Shown one piece after another: positions 42,980-51,767 of a stretch of DNA of 64,000 nt. The stretch is from Leptolyngbya sp. O-77 (GTDB taxonomy: Bacteria > Cyanobacteriota > Cyanobacteriia > Elainellales > Elainellaceae), in assembly GCF_001548395.1 (NCBI RefSeq), contig NZ_AP017367.1, positions 3,075,001 to 3,139,000 of the forward strand, in the 5' to 3' direction. Under the pieces are notes generated by a model that was not told the origin of the DNA, ran no database searches, and was given only the letters and a program-made list of their open reading frames with translations. The position numbers and the translations under genes are program-made. Each line of letters opens with the position of its first letter. The first letter of the stretch is position 1.

Positions 42980-43762
42980 ATGAAATCGATGCAGAAATCA
43001 ACGGGGGGAACGGTGCTGGCGATCGCCACACCGATTGCCATCCTGGGCACCCTGGCGGTAAACACGCTGTCTAACACAAACCCACCCGGCGGCGCAAACG
43101 TCGGCGAGATCGCCAACACGCTGCTGAAGGACGTGCGGGTTTTGCCTGCGAACTACGCCTTTATTATCTGGGGCTTAATCTACGTCGGGCTGATTGCCTA
43201 CGGCATCTACCAAATCCGTCCGGCGCAGGCAGGCGACCCGGCGATTGTGCAAGTGGATGCGCTGCTGATCGTGGCGTGCGTGGCGCAGATTGTTTGGATC
43301 TATCTGTTTACTTTCCGGCAGTTTTGGGCATCGACGCTGGCAATGGGGGTGATCTTGGGGTCACTGATTCTGGCGTATCTGCGGCTAGGCATTGGACAAG
43401 ACCGAGTGGGGCGCGATCGCCGCTGGAATGCTCACATCCCGTTCAGCATTTACCTGGCGTGGATCTCGGTGGCAACCATCGTCAACATTGCCTCAGCCCT
43501 ATTTGCCAACAACTGGAACGGCGGCCTCAGCCCAGACCTGTGGGCGCTGCTGCTGCTGGCCATTGGAACGGCGATCGCCCTCGTCGTTTTTTTCCAGCGG
43601 CGAGACGTGGCGTTTCTGCTGGTCTTCGTCTGGGCCTACGGGGCGATCGCCGTTCGCCAGGCTGCCTTTCCGCTGGTGCAGATTGGGGCGATCGGCGGGG
43701 CAGTCCTTTTGGCAGGACTCGTTCTGTGGAGCCTGTTGCAGCCGAGGCGGCAGTTTGAGTGA
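42980..43762 (+). CDS. TspO-like tryptophan-rich sensory membrane protein
   Basis: A hydrophobic protein of about 260 aa with seven to eight predicted helices. The stretch LPANYAFIIWGLIYVGLIAYG and later WNAHIPFSIYLAWISVATIVN match the tryptophan-rich sensory protein group, which is related to TspO/MBR but longer. Proteins of this kind are probable membrane transporters or tetrapyrrole-interacting proteins; the ligand here is unknown. I chose the ATG of MKSMQKSTGG, 17 bases after the ycf45-type gene, so co-transcription is likely. A purine/pyrimidine hairpin follows the stop. Confidence 0.82.
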   Translation: MKSMQKSTGGTVLAIATPIAILGTLAVNTLSNTNPPGGANVGEIANTLLKDVRVLPANYAFIIWGLIYVGLIAYGIYQIRPAQAGDPAIVQVDALLIVACVAQIVWIYLFTFRQFWASTLAMGVILGSLILAYLRLGIGQDRVGRDRRWNAHIPFSIYLAWISVATIVNIASALFANNWNGGLSPDLWALLLLAIGTAIALVVFFQRRDVAFLLVFVWAYGAIAVRQAAFPLVQIGAIGGAVLLAGLVLWSLLQPRRQFE

Positions 43763-43912
43763 TGGAGGGAAGAGGGAAAAGGGAAGAACGAAGAGGGAAG
43801 AGGGAAGAAGGAAGAACGAAGAAGGAAGAACGAAGACGTTCTAGCTTTCATTTTTCGTTCTTCTTTTTTCGCTTTTCGTTCTTCGTTTTTCGCTCTTCCT
43901 TTTTCCGTCCCC
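43763..43912. repeat. Purine/pyrimidine inverted repeat between convergent genes (copy 2)
   Basis: About 75 bases of GGAAGAG/GAAGAACGAA units, a short spacer (CGTTCTAGC), then about 60 bases of TTTTTCGTTCTTC units. The same architecture and the same position, between two facing stop codons, as the element at 33967-34190. Confidence 0.75.
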
Positions 43913-43914
43913 CC

Positions 43915-45213
43915 CTAATGCCCCTCCAGCCGCCTGCGCCATTCCGCATCAATTTTGTCTGCCTGGGCGAGTTCCTGCGCGGTCAGGTCTTCCTGAGTGT
44001 TGTAGGCCAGGTTCGCTTCATCCACGACAGATTCCAGCGCAAACTGCTGGGCGAAGGCGAGTTTTTCCTGAATTTTCGGCCCAAGGCGATTCAGCGCTTC
44101 GGCGCGACGCTGACGCATTTCGTTGCGAGTGGCGATCGCCTTGTTTTGTCCCTGAATCCACAGATAGCGCACCAGCGGCACCGTCACAAAGCCAATCGCG
44201 TAGGCCAACAGCAGCCCGTAAATGCTGCCCACTAGCCCAACGATGCCGCCCAGCGCCGCCGCCCCGCCCCGCAGCAGCCCGCCCAGCATCAGCGCTCCCA
44301 CGATATTGACCACGCCCAACCCAGCCGCCATCATCAGTTGCCCAGAACTGGCCTGGCTAAAGCGCCAGGGCAGTTCCTTCAGGTACGAAGCCACCGAGAG
44401 GCGCTTTTGCTGCTGCGCGGTGACTTGCAGTTCAGGAAAGTGGTAGACGAGTTCGCCAGTGGGTGTGACCTCTGGGCGACCGTTGAAGCGAGTCAGCACA
44501 GGCAGCATGTAGTCTTCCAGGTCGGTGGTCGCAGTGTTGACCTGATCGAGGTAAGGCGTGACCTGTTCTGCCACGACCACGCCGCGCTGATTGCGGATGA
44601 CATTGGCGATCGCCCGCCAGCGCCGTTCCTCCAGATTGGCATTCGGATTGCCGTCACCAAACAGGAATGAGAACACCGCCTCCAAAAAGCTCATCTGAGT
44701 TTTGGGATCGCTGGCGTTTTCTGCCTGCTCGCGGCGATAGCGGCGGTCGGTGTCCGGTAGGAAAATCCAGAACCAGTCTGGGCCAATCCACATGCGGGGC
44801 AGCATCACCATGCCGCCGCCGTCAAAGTCGCGGTCGTTGTCGCCCTGGGCGGCGCTGAGGGCCAGCATGGCGGCAATGATGGCGATCGCAATTAGGATAA
44901 TCGAGGCTACCAGCGCAATCCCAAAACTGATGCGAATCAGGTAGAACATCACCCGCCAAACCTGATTCCACCAGGACTGTAGCCGCAGCCGGAAGTATTT
45001 ATTTTGCAATACCTGGCGAAAATTGCGCGGAAAGACGTAGGCAATATCGCCTGCATCCGACACCTGCATGTGCCCGCCCGCCTCAGATGCCAGCGCCAGC
45101 AGACCTTGCTCGGCCCGCTTTACGTCCAGTCCTGCCAGCGAGGCCAGATCGCCTGCGGTGACTCGATAATTGAGCCGCTCGACAGCTTTCATCAATTCGG
45201 CATCCAGTGCCAT
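43915..45213 (-). CDS. Conserved membrane protein of cyanobacteria and plants, function unknown
   Basis: A 432-aa protein. The N-terminus (MALDAELMKAVERLNYRVTA, DLASLAGLDVKRAEQGLLALA) looks like a winged-helix domain; a long hydrophobic helix follows near 87-115 (ISFGIALVASIILIAIAIIA), then a soluble part with WIGPDWFWIF, LEAVFSFLFGDGNPN and GELVYHFPELQVTA, and two more membrane helices (AAGLGVVNIVGALMLGG; GLVGSIYGLLLAYAIGFVTV). The pattern is like the chloroplast protein family that is sometimes listed under iron-sulphur biogenesis; no Fe-S motif is visible. It is convergent with the TspO-like gene and divergent from ycf3. Confidence 0.78.
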   Translation of the reverse strand: MALDAELMKAVERLNYRVTAGDLASLAGLDVKRAEQGLLALASEAGGHMQVSDAGDIAYVFPRNFRQVLQNKYFRLRLQSWWNQVWRVMFYLIRISFGIALVASIILIAIAIIAAMLALSAAQGDNDRDFDGGGMVMLPRMWIGPDWFWIFLPDTDRRYRREQAENASDPKTQMSFLEAVFSFLFGDGNPNANLEERRWRAIANVIRNQRGVVVAEQVTPYLDQVNTATTDLEDYMLPVLTRFNGRPEVTPTGELVYHFPELQVTAQQQKRLSVASYLKELPWRFSQASSGQLMMAAGLGVVNIVGALMLGGLLRGGAAALGGIVGLVGSIYGLLLAYAIGFVTVPLVRYLWIQGQNKAIATRNEMRQRRAEALNRLGPKIQEKLAFAQQFALESVVDEANLAYNTQEDLTAQELAQADKIDAEWRRRLEGH

Positions 45214-45361
45214 AGCGTTTCCCTTAAGCCAGAAACTATCTTCACTCTAGAAATTTTTGAAGCAAAGTGACAATGTTTCAGATGCCACTGCCGCGGCCAA
45301 AGGTTGCAAATCAGCGATAAAGTAGCAAATAGGATTTTCCAGGCTTTTCCCAAACGCAGCT

Positions 45362-45883
45362 ATGCCCAGATCTCAACGCAACGACAACTTCATTGATAAG
45401 ACCTTCACCGTCATGGCAGACCTGATCCTCAAGGTACTGCCGACGAACAAGGCCGCCAAGGAAGCCTTTGCTTACTATCGAGATGGCATGTCGGCTCAGG
45501 CAGATGGGGAATATGCCGAAGCCCTGGCAAACTACGAAGAAGCGCTGAAGCTGGAGCAAGACCCCTACGATCGCAGCTTTGTGCTGTATAACATGGGGCT
45601 AATCTACGCCAGCAACGGCGAACACGATCGCGCCCTAGAAAGCTACCACCAAGCGCTAGAACTCAACCCTCGAATGCCGCAGGCGCTCAACAATATCGCA
45701 GTGATCTACCACTACTTGGGCGAACAGGCCGAACTGGCGAATAACACTAGCGAAGCAGACAAAAATTATGACCAGGCAGCGGAATATTGGGAACGTGCCA
45801 TCCGCCTTGCGCCCAACAACTACATCGAAGCCCAAAACTGGCTGAAAACCACCGGCCGCATGAAGATCGACGTATTTTTCTAA
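45362..45883 (+). CDS. ycf3: Photosystem I assembly protein Ycf3
   Basis: Ycf3 is a TPR protein at the thylakoid surface needed to assemble PsaA/PsaB into photosystem I. The 173-aa product opens MPRSQRNDNFIDKTFTVMAD, followed by three TPR repeats: FAYYRDGMSAQADGEYAEAL, SFVLYNMGLIYASNGEHDRA, PQALNNIAVIYHYLGEQAEL, and ends in NYIEAQNWLKTTGRMKIDVFF. Length and motifs are standard. gatC follows about 45 bases later. Identification is secure. Confidence 0.96.
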   Translation: MPRSQRNDNFIDKTFTVMADLILKVLPTNKAAKEAFAYYRDGMSAQADGEYAEALANYEEALKLEQDPYDRSFVLYNMGLIYASNGEHDRALESYHQALELNPRMPQALNNIAVIYHYLGEQAELANNTSEADKNYDQAAEYWERAIRLAPNNYIEAQNWLKTTGRMKIDVFF

Positions 45884-45928
45884 GAAGCTTTTCTCTCTTC
45901 GTCTCTTTGTTTTTCCTTTTTCCTAAAA

Positions 45929-46222
45929 ATGCTCGATCGCGAACAGGTTCACAAAGTTGCCCACCTCGCTCGCTTGGCGCTAACACCCGCCGAGGAAGAA
46001 CAGTTCACCACGCAGCTTGGCAGCATTTTGGAATATTTTGAGCAACTGAATGAGCTGGATACCCGCGACGTGCCGCCGACCACTCGCGCCATCGACGTGA
46101 GCAATGTCGTGCGTCCTGATGCGCTCCAGCCCTATCCCGACCGCGAGGCGATTCTCGATAGCGCCCCCGATCGCGACGGCGAGTTCTTTAAAGTGCCGCA
46201 GATTATGGGCGGGGGCGATTAG
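45929..46222 (+). CDS. gatC: Aspartyl/glutamyl-tRNA amidotransferase subunit C
   Basis: GatC is the small stabilising subunit of GatCAB, which converts Glu-tRNA(Gln) to Gln-tRNA(Gln), needed in cyanobacteria because they lack GlnRS. The 97-aa protein has VHKVAHLARLALTPAEEEQF, LGSILEYFEQLNELDT, VPPTTRAIDVSNVVRPDALQ (two blocks) and ends with FFKVPQIMGGGD-like residues, the family end motif. gatA and gatB are elsewhere. It follows ycf3 and precedes rnhA. Secure. Confidence 0.95.
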   Translation: MLDREQVHKVAHLARLALTPAEEEQFTTQLGSILEYFEQLNELDTRDVPPTTRAIDVSNVVRPDALQPYPDREAILDSAPDRDGEFFKVPQIMGGGD

Positions 46223-46350
46223 TCCCGATCTGATCAGTTTCGCTCTAAACGGTTCTGAACAGTTATGTCCTGATCCAGTTATGTCCTGGTCAGTTAAACC
46301 CCGAATAGTCACAACACGAGTCGCTACAGCACCAGTCGTCAGGACAAACC

Positions 46351-46824
46351 ATGAAAATTCAAGCAATTTACACCGACGGGGCCTGTTCGGGAAATCCTGG
46401 CCCGGGCGGCTGGGGGACGCTCGTCGTGTTTGAAGACGGCAGCGTTCATGAAATGGGCGGGGGCGATCGCCAAACCACCAACAACCGCATGGAAATGCAG
46501 GCGGCGATCGCAGCGCTGGAATACCTGAAAGCCACCGGACAAACGCAGCCCATCCCGCTGTATACCGATAGCCAATATCTGATCAACGGCATCACGCAAT
46601 GGATCAATGGCTGGAAGCGCAAAGGCTGGAAAACCTCTAGCGGCGGCGCAGTGCTAAATCAGGAACTCTGGCAGCGGCTCGACGCGCTGAATTCTCGCCA
46701 GATCCAGTGGACTTACGTGCGCGGCCACGCGGGCAACGCCGGGAACGAACGCTGTGATGCGATCGCCCGTGCTTTTGCCCAAGGACAAGTGCCCCCGTTG
46801 CAGCAAATTGGCTCCATGTCCTGA
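46351..46824 (+). CDS. rnhA: Ribonuclease HI
   Basis: RNase HI removes the RNA strand of RNA-DNA hybrids during replication. The four catalytic acids are recognisable: Asp in IYTDGACSGNPGPGGWG, Glu in NNRMEMQAAIAALE, Asp in LYTDSQYLINGI, and Asp in GNERCDAIA. The substrate-binding WKRKGWKTSSGG and VRGHAGNAGNE motifs follow the family order. Length 157 aa is normal. With rnhB at 13.6 kb the window encodes both RNase H types. It follows gatC on the same strand. Confidence 0.96.
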   Translation: MKIQAIYTDGACSGNPGPGGWGTLVVFEDGSVHEMGGGDRQTTNNRMEMQAAIAALEYLKATGQTQPIPLYTDSQYLINGITQWINGWKRKGWKTSSGGAVLNQELWQRLDALNSRQIQWTYVRGHAGNAGNERCDAIARAFAQGQVPPLQQIGSMS

Positions 46825-46967
46825 GGTGCCTGTGCTGGCGGAGGGGGGTGGCTGGGGCGATCGCCACCTGTTAAGCCATGATACGTTTTGCAACCAGAGC
46901 AATCCGGCTAACCGAGCATTCGACAGCGAGTGGTCTATACTGCCTTATCCTCTCTGCCATTTAATAT

Positions 46968-47435
46968 ATGTTTTCTGATGCCAGATCTTTGAACCAAGCT
47001 GCTTTGGGAACCGAACTCCGCGCTGCTGCGGGTGTGCAGCCCTCCGGGTTGCGAGCAGCGACCACGTTCGACAGCCTCCGCCCCACTCGGACGGTACGCG
47101 CCTCCAGCGAGCGCAACTTTGGTACGCTAAACGCGGGCAGTAGCCGATCGGCTGCGGGAAATGTGGGTAAAAAAAGCCCAGACTTCTTCAAATTCAAAAT
47201 TACTCGCCAGCGCACCGTGTCTCTGAATGTCACGATTCAGGAACTCATCAGCCGACGCTATATTCGGGGCGCTATCTTAGACAGCAGAAAACGTGCCCTC
47301 AAGGTATCCGACACGCTGCGGGCCCCGCTGGAATCTGATCGCTTTTCAATTAAGCTGAAGGCTGGCACGTACTACACCAAAATCGTGACCGACGGCAATC
47401 GCATTAATTACAGCTTCCGACTCCAGGTTCGGTAA
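46968..47435 (+). CDS. Hypothetical protein with PPC-like beta domain
   Basis: The N-terminal 65 residues are low complexity and Ala/Ser/Arg rich (GSSRSAAGNVGKKSPDFFKF follows). The C-terminal half, FKFKITRQRTVSLNVTIQEL, then RYIRGAILDSRKRALKVSD and RFSIKLKAGTYYTKIVTDG, has the strand pattern of a bacterial pre-peptidase C-terminal (PPC) domain, found in secreted cyanobacterial proteins. No classical signal peptide is visible. The RHD/peptidase part that usually accompanies PPC is absent. Product 155 aa; role unknown. It stands alone downstream of rnhA. Confidence 0.65.
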   Translation: MFSDARSLNQAALGTELRAAAGVQPSGLRAATTFDSLRPTRTVRASSERNFGTLNAGSSRSAAGNVGKKSPDFFKFKITRQRTVSLNVTIQELISRRYIRGAILDSRKRALKVSDTLRAPLESDRFSIKLKAGTYYTKIVTDGNRINYSFRLQVR

Positions 47436-47497
47436 GCCAGTCGATTAGGCGATGAGCGGGCGATCGCCCTCCTGTATTACGCTCAAGTGCGATCGCC

Positions 47498-48019
47498 CTA
47501 ATCCCGACACCCCAGCGAGTATCGCGTTTCCACGCCCGTTGTCGGGTTCACCCCGTCGGCAATTTTGCACAGTTCTTTCACCTGAGCGCCATCCAAAATG
47601 GCATCGGTAAAATCAGCGCCCGTGATATTGACATCCTGAAAGGTGGAACGCAAAAGAATCGTTTCAGTCAACACGGCATCGCTCAGATCCGCGCCTTTAA
47701 ATTTCACCTGATCCAGCATAGCATTGCTCAAATCTGCGCCGTGCAAAATTGCATCCGTGAGAACCGACGCGCTGAACACACCGCCGCGCACATTTGCACC
47801 TGTAAAATTTGCCTGATCGAGATTGGCGTTGGAAAACTCGGCGGAACGGAGTTCCTGTCCTGAAAAATCATGTTTCCGCAGTTCTGCATTGCTGTAGGAC
47901 GGTGGTGGCGCATACTTTGCAGCCTGGGCATAGGCAGGCATACTCCAGCCCAAAATGGTGCCGATCAAGAGGGCGATCGCCATTCCCAGTCCTGCTGCGA
48001 TCCGAGTGTTCCAGCGCAT
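47498..48019 (-). CDS. Exported (lumenal) pentapeptide-repeat protein
   Basis: The protein starts MRWNTRIAAGLGMAIALLIG and has a signal peptide ending MPAYAQA, so it is exported, probably to the thylakoid lumen or periplasm. The mature part is a pentapeptide-repeat right-handed helix: FSNANLDQANFTGANVRGGVF, then DAILHGADLSNAMLDQVKF, KGADLSDAVLTETILL and NITGADFTDAILDGA. The C-terminus has two Cys (ELCKIADG, SLGCRD) that may form a disulphide, as in lumenal proteins of the TL15/TL17 type. I chose the ATG at 48019; a codon five residues upstream (48034) also reads in frame. Confidence 0.88.
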   Translation of the reverse strand: MRWNTRIAAGLGMAIALLIGTILGWSMPAYAQAAKYAPPPSYSNAELRKHDFSGQELRSAEFSNANLDQANFTGANVRGGVFSASVLTDAILHGADLSNAMLDQVKFKGADLSDAVLTETILLRSTFQDVNITGADFTDAILDGAQVKELCKIADGVNPTTGVETRYSLGCRD

Positions 48020-48122
48020 AGCTGCCTCCTGCAATTTCAGAACGGAGTCAGTCGCTCTTTGTGGGCAACTCTTTTCTGAAGCATTTCTAAGAGCAACTCT
48101 TTCTATCTTGACAGGTTAGGGG

Positions 48123-48423
48123 CTGGTTGACTGACAAAAATTGACTTTAAGAGCCGGAATACCCTGCTGCGAGGTGGTTTCAGGACTTTGAGGAAGAAGA
48201 GGGGAGTCAGCGTTCTAAGCTTAGATACCACCCAAAACCATGAACGCTGTGAAAAAAACTCCCCCCTCTACGATGCCTTGAACGCTTGGCTAGGTCAATC
48301 GTTGCCCTGGGCGCATCGTAGCCATCTGACGACCTGTCTACAGCACGACCAACGCACCTATCGCATCGAGTTCAAAATACACACCTACAGCGATGCCCCC
48401 GACTAGTTTTGTCAGTCAACCAG
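48123..48423. mobile_element. 301-bp MITE-like element with 9-bp target duplication
   Basis: Perfect ends CTGGTTGACTGACAAAA face inward at both sides, and the 9-bp direct repeat GGTTAGGGG flanks it (48114-48122 and 48424-48432). Inside is a remnant of an IS4-like transposase (SPLYDALNAWLGQSLPWAHR), with the centre deleted and a C-terminal-like scrap ending in a stop near the right end. It shares the end sequence with the IS fragment at 21794 and is mobilisable only in trans. Confidence 0.85.
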
Positions 48424-48639
48424 GGTTAGGGGACAGGGCACAGCAGACCTACAGCGGATCGATCTAATTTGCACTAATTCGCACGGCAGACCCAAGGAAT
48501 ATTTCTGGGGAGTGTCCGTGAAAGTTTCTATTGTACGGGTCTGTCAGCGCTGCGGTGCCGCTTGCTAGGATTATCTTGGGGAGTGTTTTCCATCCCTAGA
48601 CTGCTGTTGATTTCCTAGATTTCGTAGGTTTTTCTGACC

Positions 48640-49350
48640 TTGCCGACCCGCCCTTATCAACCTCTGCTGCTGCGTATTTTGCACGGCGTGACCGGAGTTT
48701 CGGCGATCGCCGCCATCCTCACCGCCGCTTGGACGTTCGACACCTACGATGCTCGGTGGATCGACCTGCCCCTGCCCCGCTGGCCAGACATTGAAGGCAT
48801 CCACGGCACCTTTGGGCTATATGCGCTGCTGGCGTTTCCGCTGCTGGTGCTGTATGCCTTTCGTCAGGGCGATCGCCGCCTGGCCCAGCCCGATTCGCTA
48901 GCCACGCTGACTCACACGTCTCCCGCGCGACCCGTGTGGTGGTATGCGCTGCATCGCTGCACGAATACCGCTATGCTGCTGGCGATGACGTTTGCGCTGT
49001 TTTCCGGCAAAATGATGGACTCTGGCTGGCTGCCACGCGGCGAAACACACCACGCCTGGTATTTGACGCATCTGGTGTCTTGGGTGGTGTTGGTGCTTGC
49101 TCTGGGGCTGCATTTGCTGATGTCGGCTAAGGTCGGGGGGCAGCCACTGCTGCTATCGATGATGGACTGGCGATTTCGAGCAAAAGATCACCCCCGACAC
49201 TGGCCAGGGCATATCGCCCAGACCTGGCATCAGCGTCAGTTCAGCACCCTACACGGCTGGTTAACCTGGGCCCGTAGCATCAGGCTGCTGGAAGCATTGA
49301 TTTTGGTGGCGATCGCCCTGGCCTGGATCATTCCAATCTTCAAGTATTAG
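48640..49350 (+). CDS. Cytochrome b-type membrane protein
   Basis: A 236-aa protein with four or five hydrophobic helices of the cytochrome b561/b6-like group. Possible haem ligands are His in ILHGVTGVSA, IHGTFGLYA, YALHRCTNTA and LTHLVSWVVL-ALGLHLLM. Soluble loops carry DTYDARWIDLPLP and LPRGETHHAW. It probably transfers electrons at a membrane, partner unknown. The start is TTG, giving MPTRPYQPLLLRILHG, because no ATG lies before the first helix. No partner oxidoreductase lies next to it. Confidence 0.78.
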   Translation: MPTRPYQPLLLRILHGVTGVSAIAAILTAAWTFDTYDARWIDLPLPRWPDIEGIHGTFGLYALLAFPLLVLYAFRQGDRRLAQPDSLATLTHTSPARPVWWYALHRCTNTAMLLAMTFALFSGKMMDSGWLPRGETHHAWYLTHLVSWVVLVLALGLHLLMSAKVGGQPLLLSMMDWRFRAKDHPRHWPGHIAQTWHQRQFSTLHGWLTWARSIRLLEALILVAIALAWIIPIFKY

Positions 49351-49506
49351 CCAATCTTCAGGCATTAGTAGGTGTTGCCCAACCCCGGCGGGTTAAATGT
49401 CCATGCCAACTGCCTGACCTACAATGGGTCTATCGGGAATTTCGCGATGCCGTCCTGTAGCGGAGAGTAGGGCGATTGCCCCAGACCCTCACTCTCCAGC
49501 CCCACC

Positions 49507-49806
49507 ATGAACACCTCCCTCTCTAAACCCGGCCCCCGAACGGCCGTTGTGATTGGCGGCAGCCTTGCCGGACTGCTCACGGGGCGCGCCCTGGCCAATC
49601 ACTGCGATCGCGTGCTGATCATCGAGCGGGACTTCTATCCAAATGTGCCCGGGCCCCGCCCCGGATTGCCGCAATCTTTCTTTTTGCACGTTTTGCTGCT
49701 GCGTGGACAGCAGATTTTTGAACAGTTTTTTCCCGGCTTACGGAACGAATTGATAAATGCAGGCGCATATGAAAAATCCCGGCGGGGAGGCCGGGATGGT
49801 GGGTGA
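49507..49806 (+). pseudogene. FAD-dependent oxidoreductase, N-terminal fragment
   Basis: The start RTAVVIGGSLAGLLTGRALAN is an FAD-binding Rossmann motif of the flavin monooxygenase (geranylgeranyl reductase-like) type, followed by RVLIIERDFYP and LPQSFFLHVLLLRGQQIFEQ. The homology ends at AGA near 49767; the remaining residues are translated from unrelated sequence and the frame stops at 49806. The catalytic and substrate domains are gone, so this is a truncated gene. A hairpin with a T-run on the opposite strand lies at the break. Confidence 0.72.
49772..49797 (-). terminator. Minus-strand terminator-like hairpin at the flavoprotein break
   Basis: ATCCCGGC and GCCGGGAT form an 8-bp stem with loop CTCCCC (minus strand), followed by TTTTT. 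No minus-strand gene ends here, so it may come with foreign DNA joined at the break. Confidence 0.5.
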
Positions 49807-49971
49807 GGAGCATGCATATCCAAAAGTTTAAGAGCAGGCTATGACGACAAAGTGACATCCCAAACACATCTCTGTGAAATTAGAATTTAGGGGCTTTATT
49901 GGAAAGGAGATTGCTCGCGGATATCCCATGAGCGTCGCTTTCAAGGTCGCCCCTTAACCCTCACTCCTGAA

Positions 49972-50952
49972 TTGCAAAACGCTTCTTCTCGACCGGCTGG
50001 TTGGCTTGTCTGGCTGATTCTTACGATTGGAATTCTTTCGGTGTCCACAGCGGCGCTGTTTATTCGGCTGGCGCTGCAAGCGGCAGGTGCAGGCGGTGCC
50101 GGGTTTAGCCTGTTTTTGGCGGCGACGCGGCTGTTGATGGCGGCGCTGATTTTGCTACCAGCGTGGCGTGGGTTTCCAGCGGAGGCGCTCCAGCGAGATA
50201 GCGCTGAGAAATCTGGTAACCCTGATAATGCGGGCAAAACCGTGCGGCGATCGCTCTTGTATTCCGCCGGAGCAGGTGTGTTTCTGGCGCTGCATTTTGC
50301 CGCCTGGATTACGTCGCTGTCCTACACGTCAATTGCGGCCTCGACGACGCTCGTAACCACGAATCCGGTGTGGGTAGCGCTGCTGTCGTGGATCTGGTTC
50401 AAGGAAAAGCCGTCGGGATTGACCAGCCTGGGCATTGCGATCGCCCTTGCAGGCAGTCTCCTAATTGGGCTGGGGAGCAGCACCGGCAGCGTAGCGGGTA
50501 GCGATCCGCTGCTGGGCAATGGGTTGGCGCTGGTGGGGTCTTGGGCCGTGAGTTTCTATTTTTTGTTGGGACGCGAGGCGCAGCGCAAAGGGTTGAGCAT
50601 TGGGCATCACGCTGCCCTAGCCTACAGCGTGGCTGCGCTGACACTGCTGCCCTTGCCGCTGCTGGCAGGTCAGGGATATACAGGCTACCCGCCTGTGGTG
50701 TATGGCTACACACTGCTAATGGCGCTGTTTCCCCAGGCAATCGGACATACCAGCCTCAACTGGGCAGTCCGCTGGGTGTCGCCAACCCTGGTGACACTGA
50801 CGATTCTGGCAGAACCCGTTGGCTCCAGCATTCTGGGATTTCTAGTCTTTCAGGAAAACCCAGGGCGCTCCGTGCTGCTGGGGGCAGCGGTGATTTTGCT
50901 AGGGGTGGCGATCGCCGCCGTAGGAAATGCTCCCAAACCGTCTACACCCTAG
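49972..50952 (+). CDS. EamA/DMT family transporter
   Basis: A ten-helix transporter of the drug/metabolite superfamily with two EamA repeats. Hydrophobic segments include LVWLILTIGILSVSTAALFI, LFLAATRLLMAALIL, GVFLALHFAAWITSLSYTSI and LVGSWAVSFYFLLG, with the second repeat containing FPQAIGHTSLNWAVRW and ILAEPVGSSILGFLVF, where the family has a conserved helix pair. Such proteins export amino acids or metabolites; substrate unknown. The start is TTG (MQNASSRPAG), with no ATG before the first helix. Its stop overlaps the ComFB gene's stop by four bases, convergent. Confidence 0.85.
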   Translation: MQNASSRPAGWLVWLILTIGILSVSTAALFIRLALQAAGAGGAGFSLFLAATRLLMAALILLPAWRGFPAEALQRDSAEKSGNPDNAGKTVRRSLLYSAGAGVFLALHFAAWITSLSYTSIAASTTLVTTNPVWVALLSWIWFKEKPSGLTSLGIAIALAGSLLIGLGSSTGSVAGSDPLLGNGLALVGSWAVSFYFLLGREAQRKGLSIGHHAALAYSVAALTLLPLPLLAGQGYTGYPPVVYGYTLLMALFPQAIGHTSLNWAVRWVSPTLVTLTILAEPVGSSILGFLVFQENPGRSVLLGAAVILLGVAIAAVGNAPKPSTP

Positions 50953-51767
50953 CGAAAAAAGCAGCTATCCCATCCTGAAGGCGGCTCGATATTCTCAGAC
51001 CACTGCTCTGGCTGAGGGGCTGGCGGCTGTGGCGGGTGCTGCTGGACTGCCGGACGGTTGCCCCGGAAGCGATTGGTCGGCTGGGGGGCAGGCGGGTTGG
51101 CAGGACGAATGGCCGGGCGGACGGACTGCCGGGGTGGCATTTGCGGTGGCGGGGCCGAAGGTGCAGCGGGTGGCACAGAGACTCCAGCGGGATCGGGAAA
51201 TGGAGAGAGCGATCGCTCTGGTCTGACATGCAGGCGATGGGCCGCGTAGCTGCTGGCCCCAACCGAAGGCGAAGCGCTGTCTGGAATAGGGGCTGGAGCA
51301 GGGGCCGAAACACTAGCCGTCACAGTTTCCCTGGATGCAGCGCGATACGCACCGGGCGCAAACCGGCCCTGCGGCGCAGTCAACGCTTCCTCCACGGCTA
51401 TCGGCAGGGTCTCCCAACTCAGCCGCTCGTTTTTCAGGACGCGCCGCAGTTGGCAGAGTACGTCTTGCAGCATGGGCGACTGCTTGGCCCGGAGCGGCTG
51501 ATAGGAGCGCAACGGATCACGACGAATCGCGGCGATCGCCCGCTGCACCGCTTGGGCGACCTGTGCGCCGTGGGTAGCCCTGCCTCGACGAATCTGATGC
51601 TGCAATCCGTGCTCAGACGTAGCATAGAGGGCAGGCAGTTGGTTCAGCGCATAGGCGATCAGCTCTAGCCGATTGATATAAGAGGCAACCTTGGGCGGCA
51701 ATGCCTTGAGCTGGCGATCGACCTCCTGCTCGACCAGAGACTCCATCGCGTTTTGGTAAATGTTCAT
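50949..51767 (-). CDS. ComFB-domain (c-di-GMP-binding type) protein
   Basis: The N-terminal ~75 residues are a ComFB (late competence) domain: MNIYQNAMESLVEQEVDRQL, PPKVASYINRLELIAYALNQ and LPALYATSEHGLQHQ, including the conserved ALN-LPP-type turn. ComFB proteins in cyanobacteria bind cyclic dinucleotides and influence cell size and motility/competence. A second helical stretch with LRSYQPLRAKQSPMLQDVL follows, then a long Pro/Ala/Ser-rich tail (SAPPPQMPPRQSVRPA) that is probably disordered. Total 272 aa. It is convergent with the EamA gene; a 1.1-kb gene-free region lies upstream. Confidence 0.85.
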   Translation of the reverse strand: MNIYQNAMESLVEQEVDRQLKALPPKVASYINRLELIAYALNQLPALYATSEHGLQHQIRRGRATHGAQVAQAVQRAIAAIRRDPLRSYQPLRAKQSPMLQDVLCQLRRVLKNERLSWETLPIAVEEALTAPQGRFAPGAYRAASRETVTASVSAPAPAPIPDSASPSVGASSYAAHRLHVRPERSLSPFPDPAGVSVPPAAPSAPPPQMPPRQSVRPAIRPANPPAPQPTNRFRGNRPAVQQHPPQPPAPQPEQWSENIEPPSGWDSCFFR

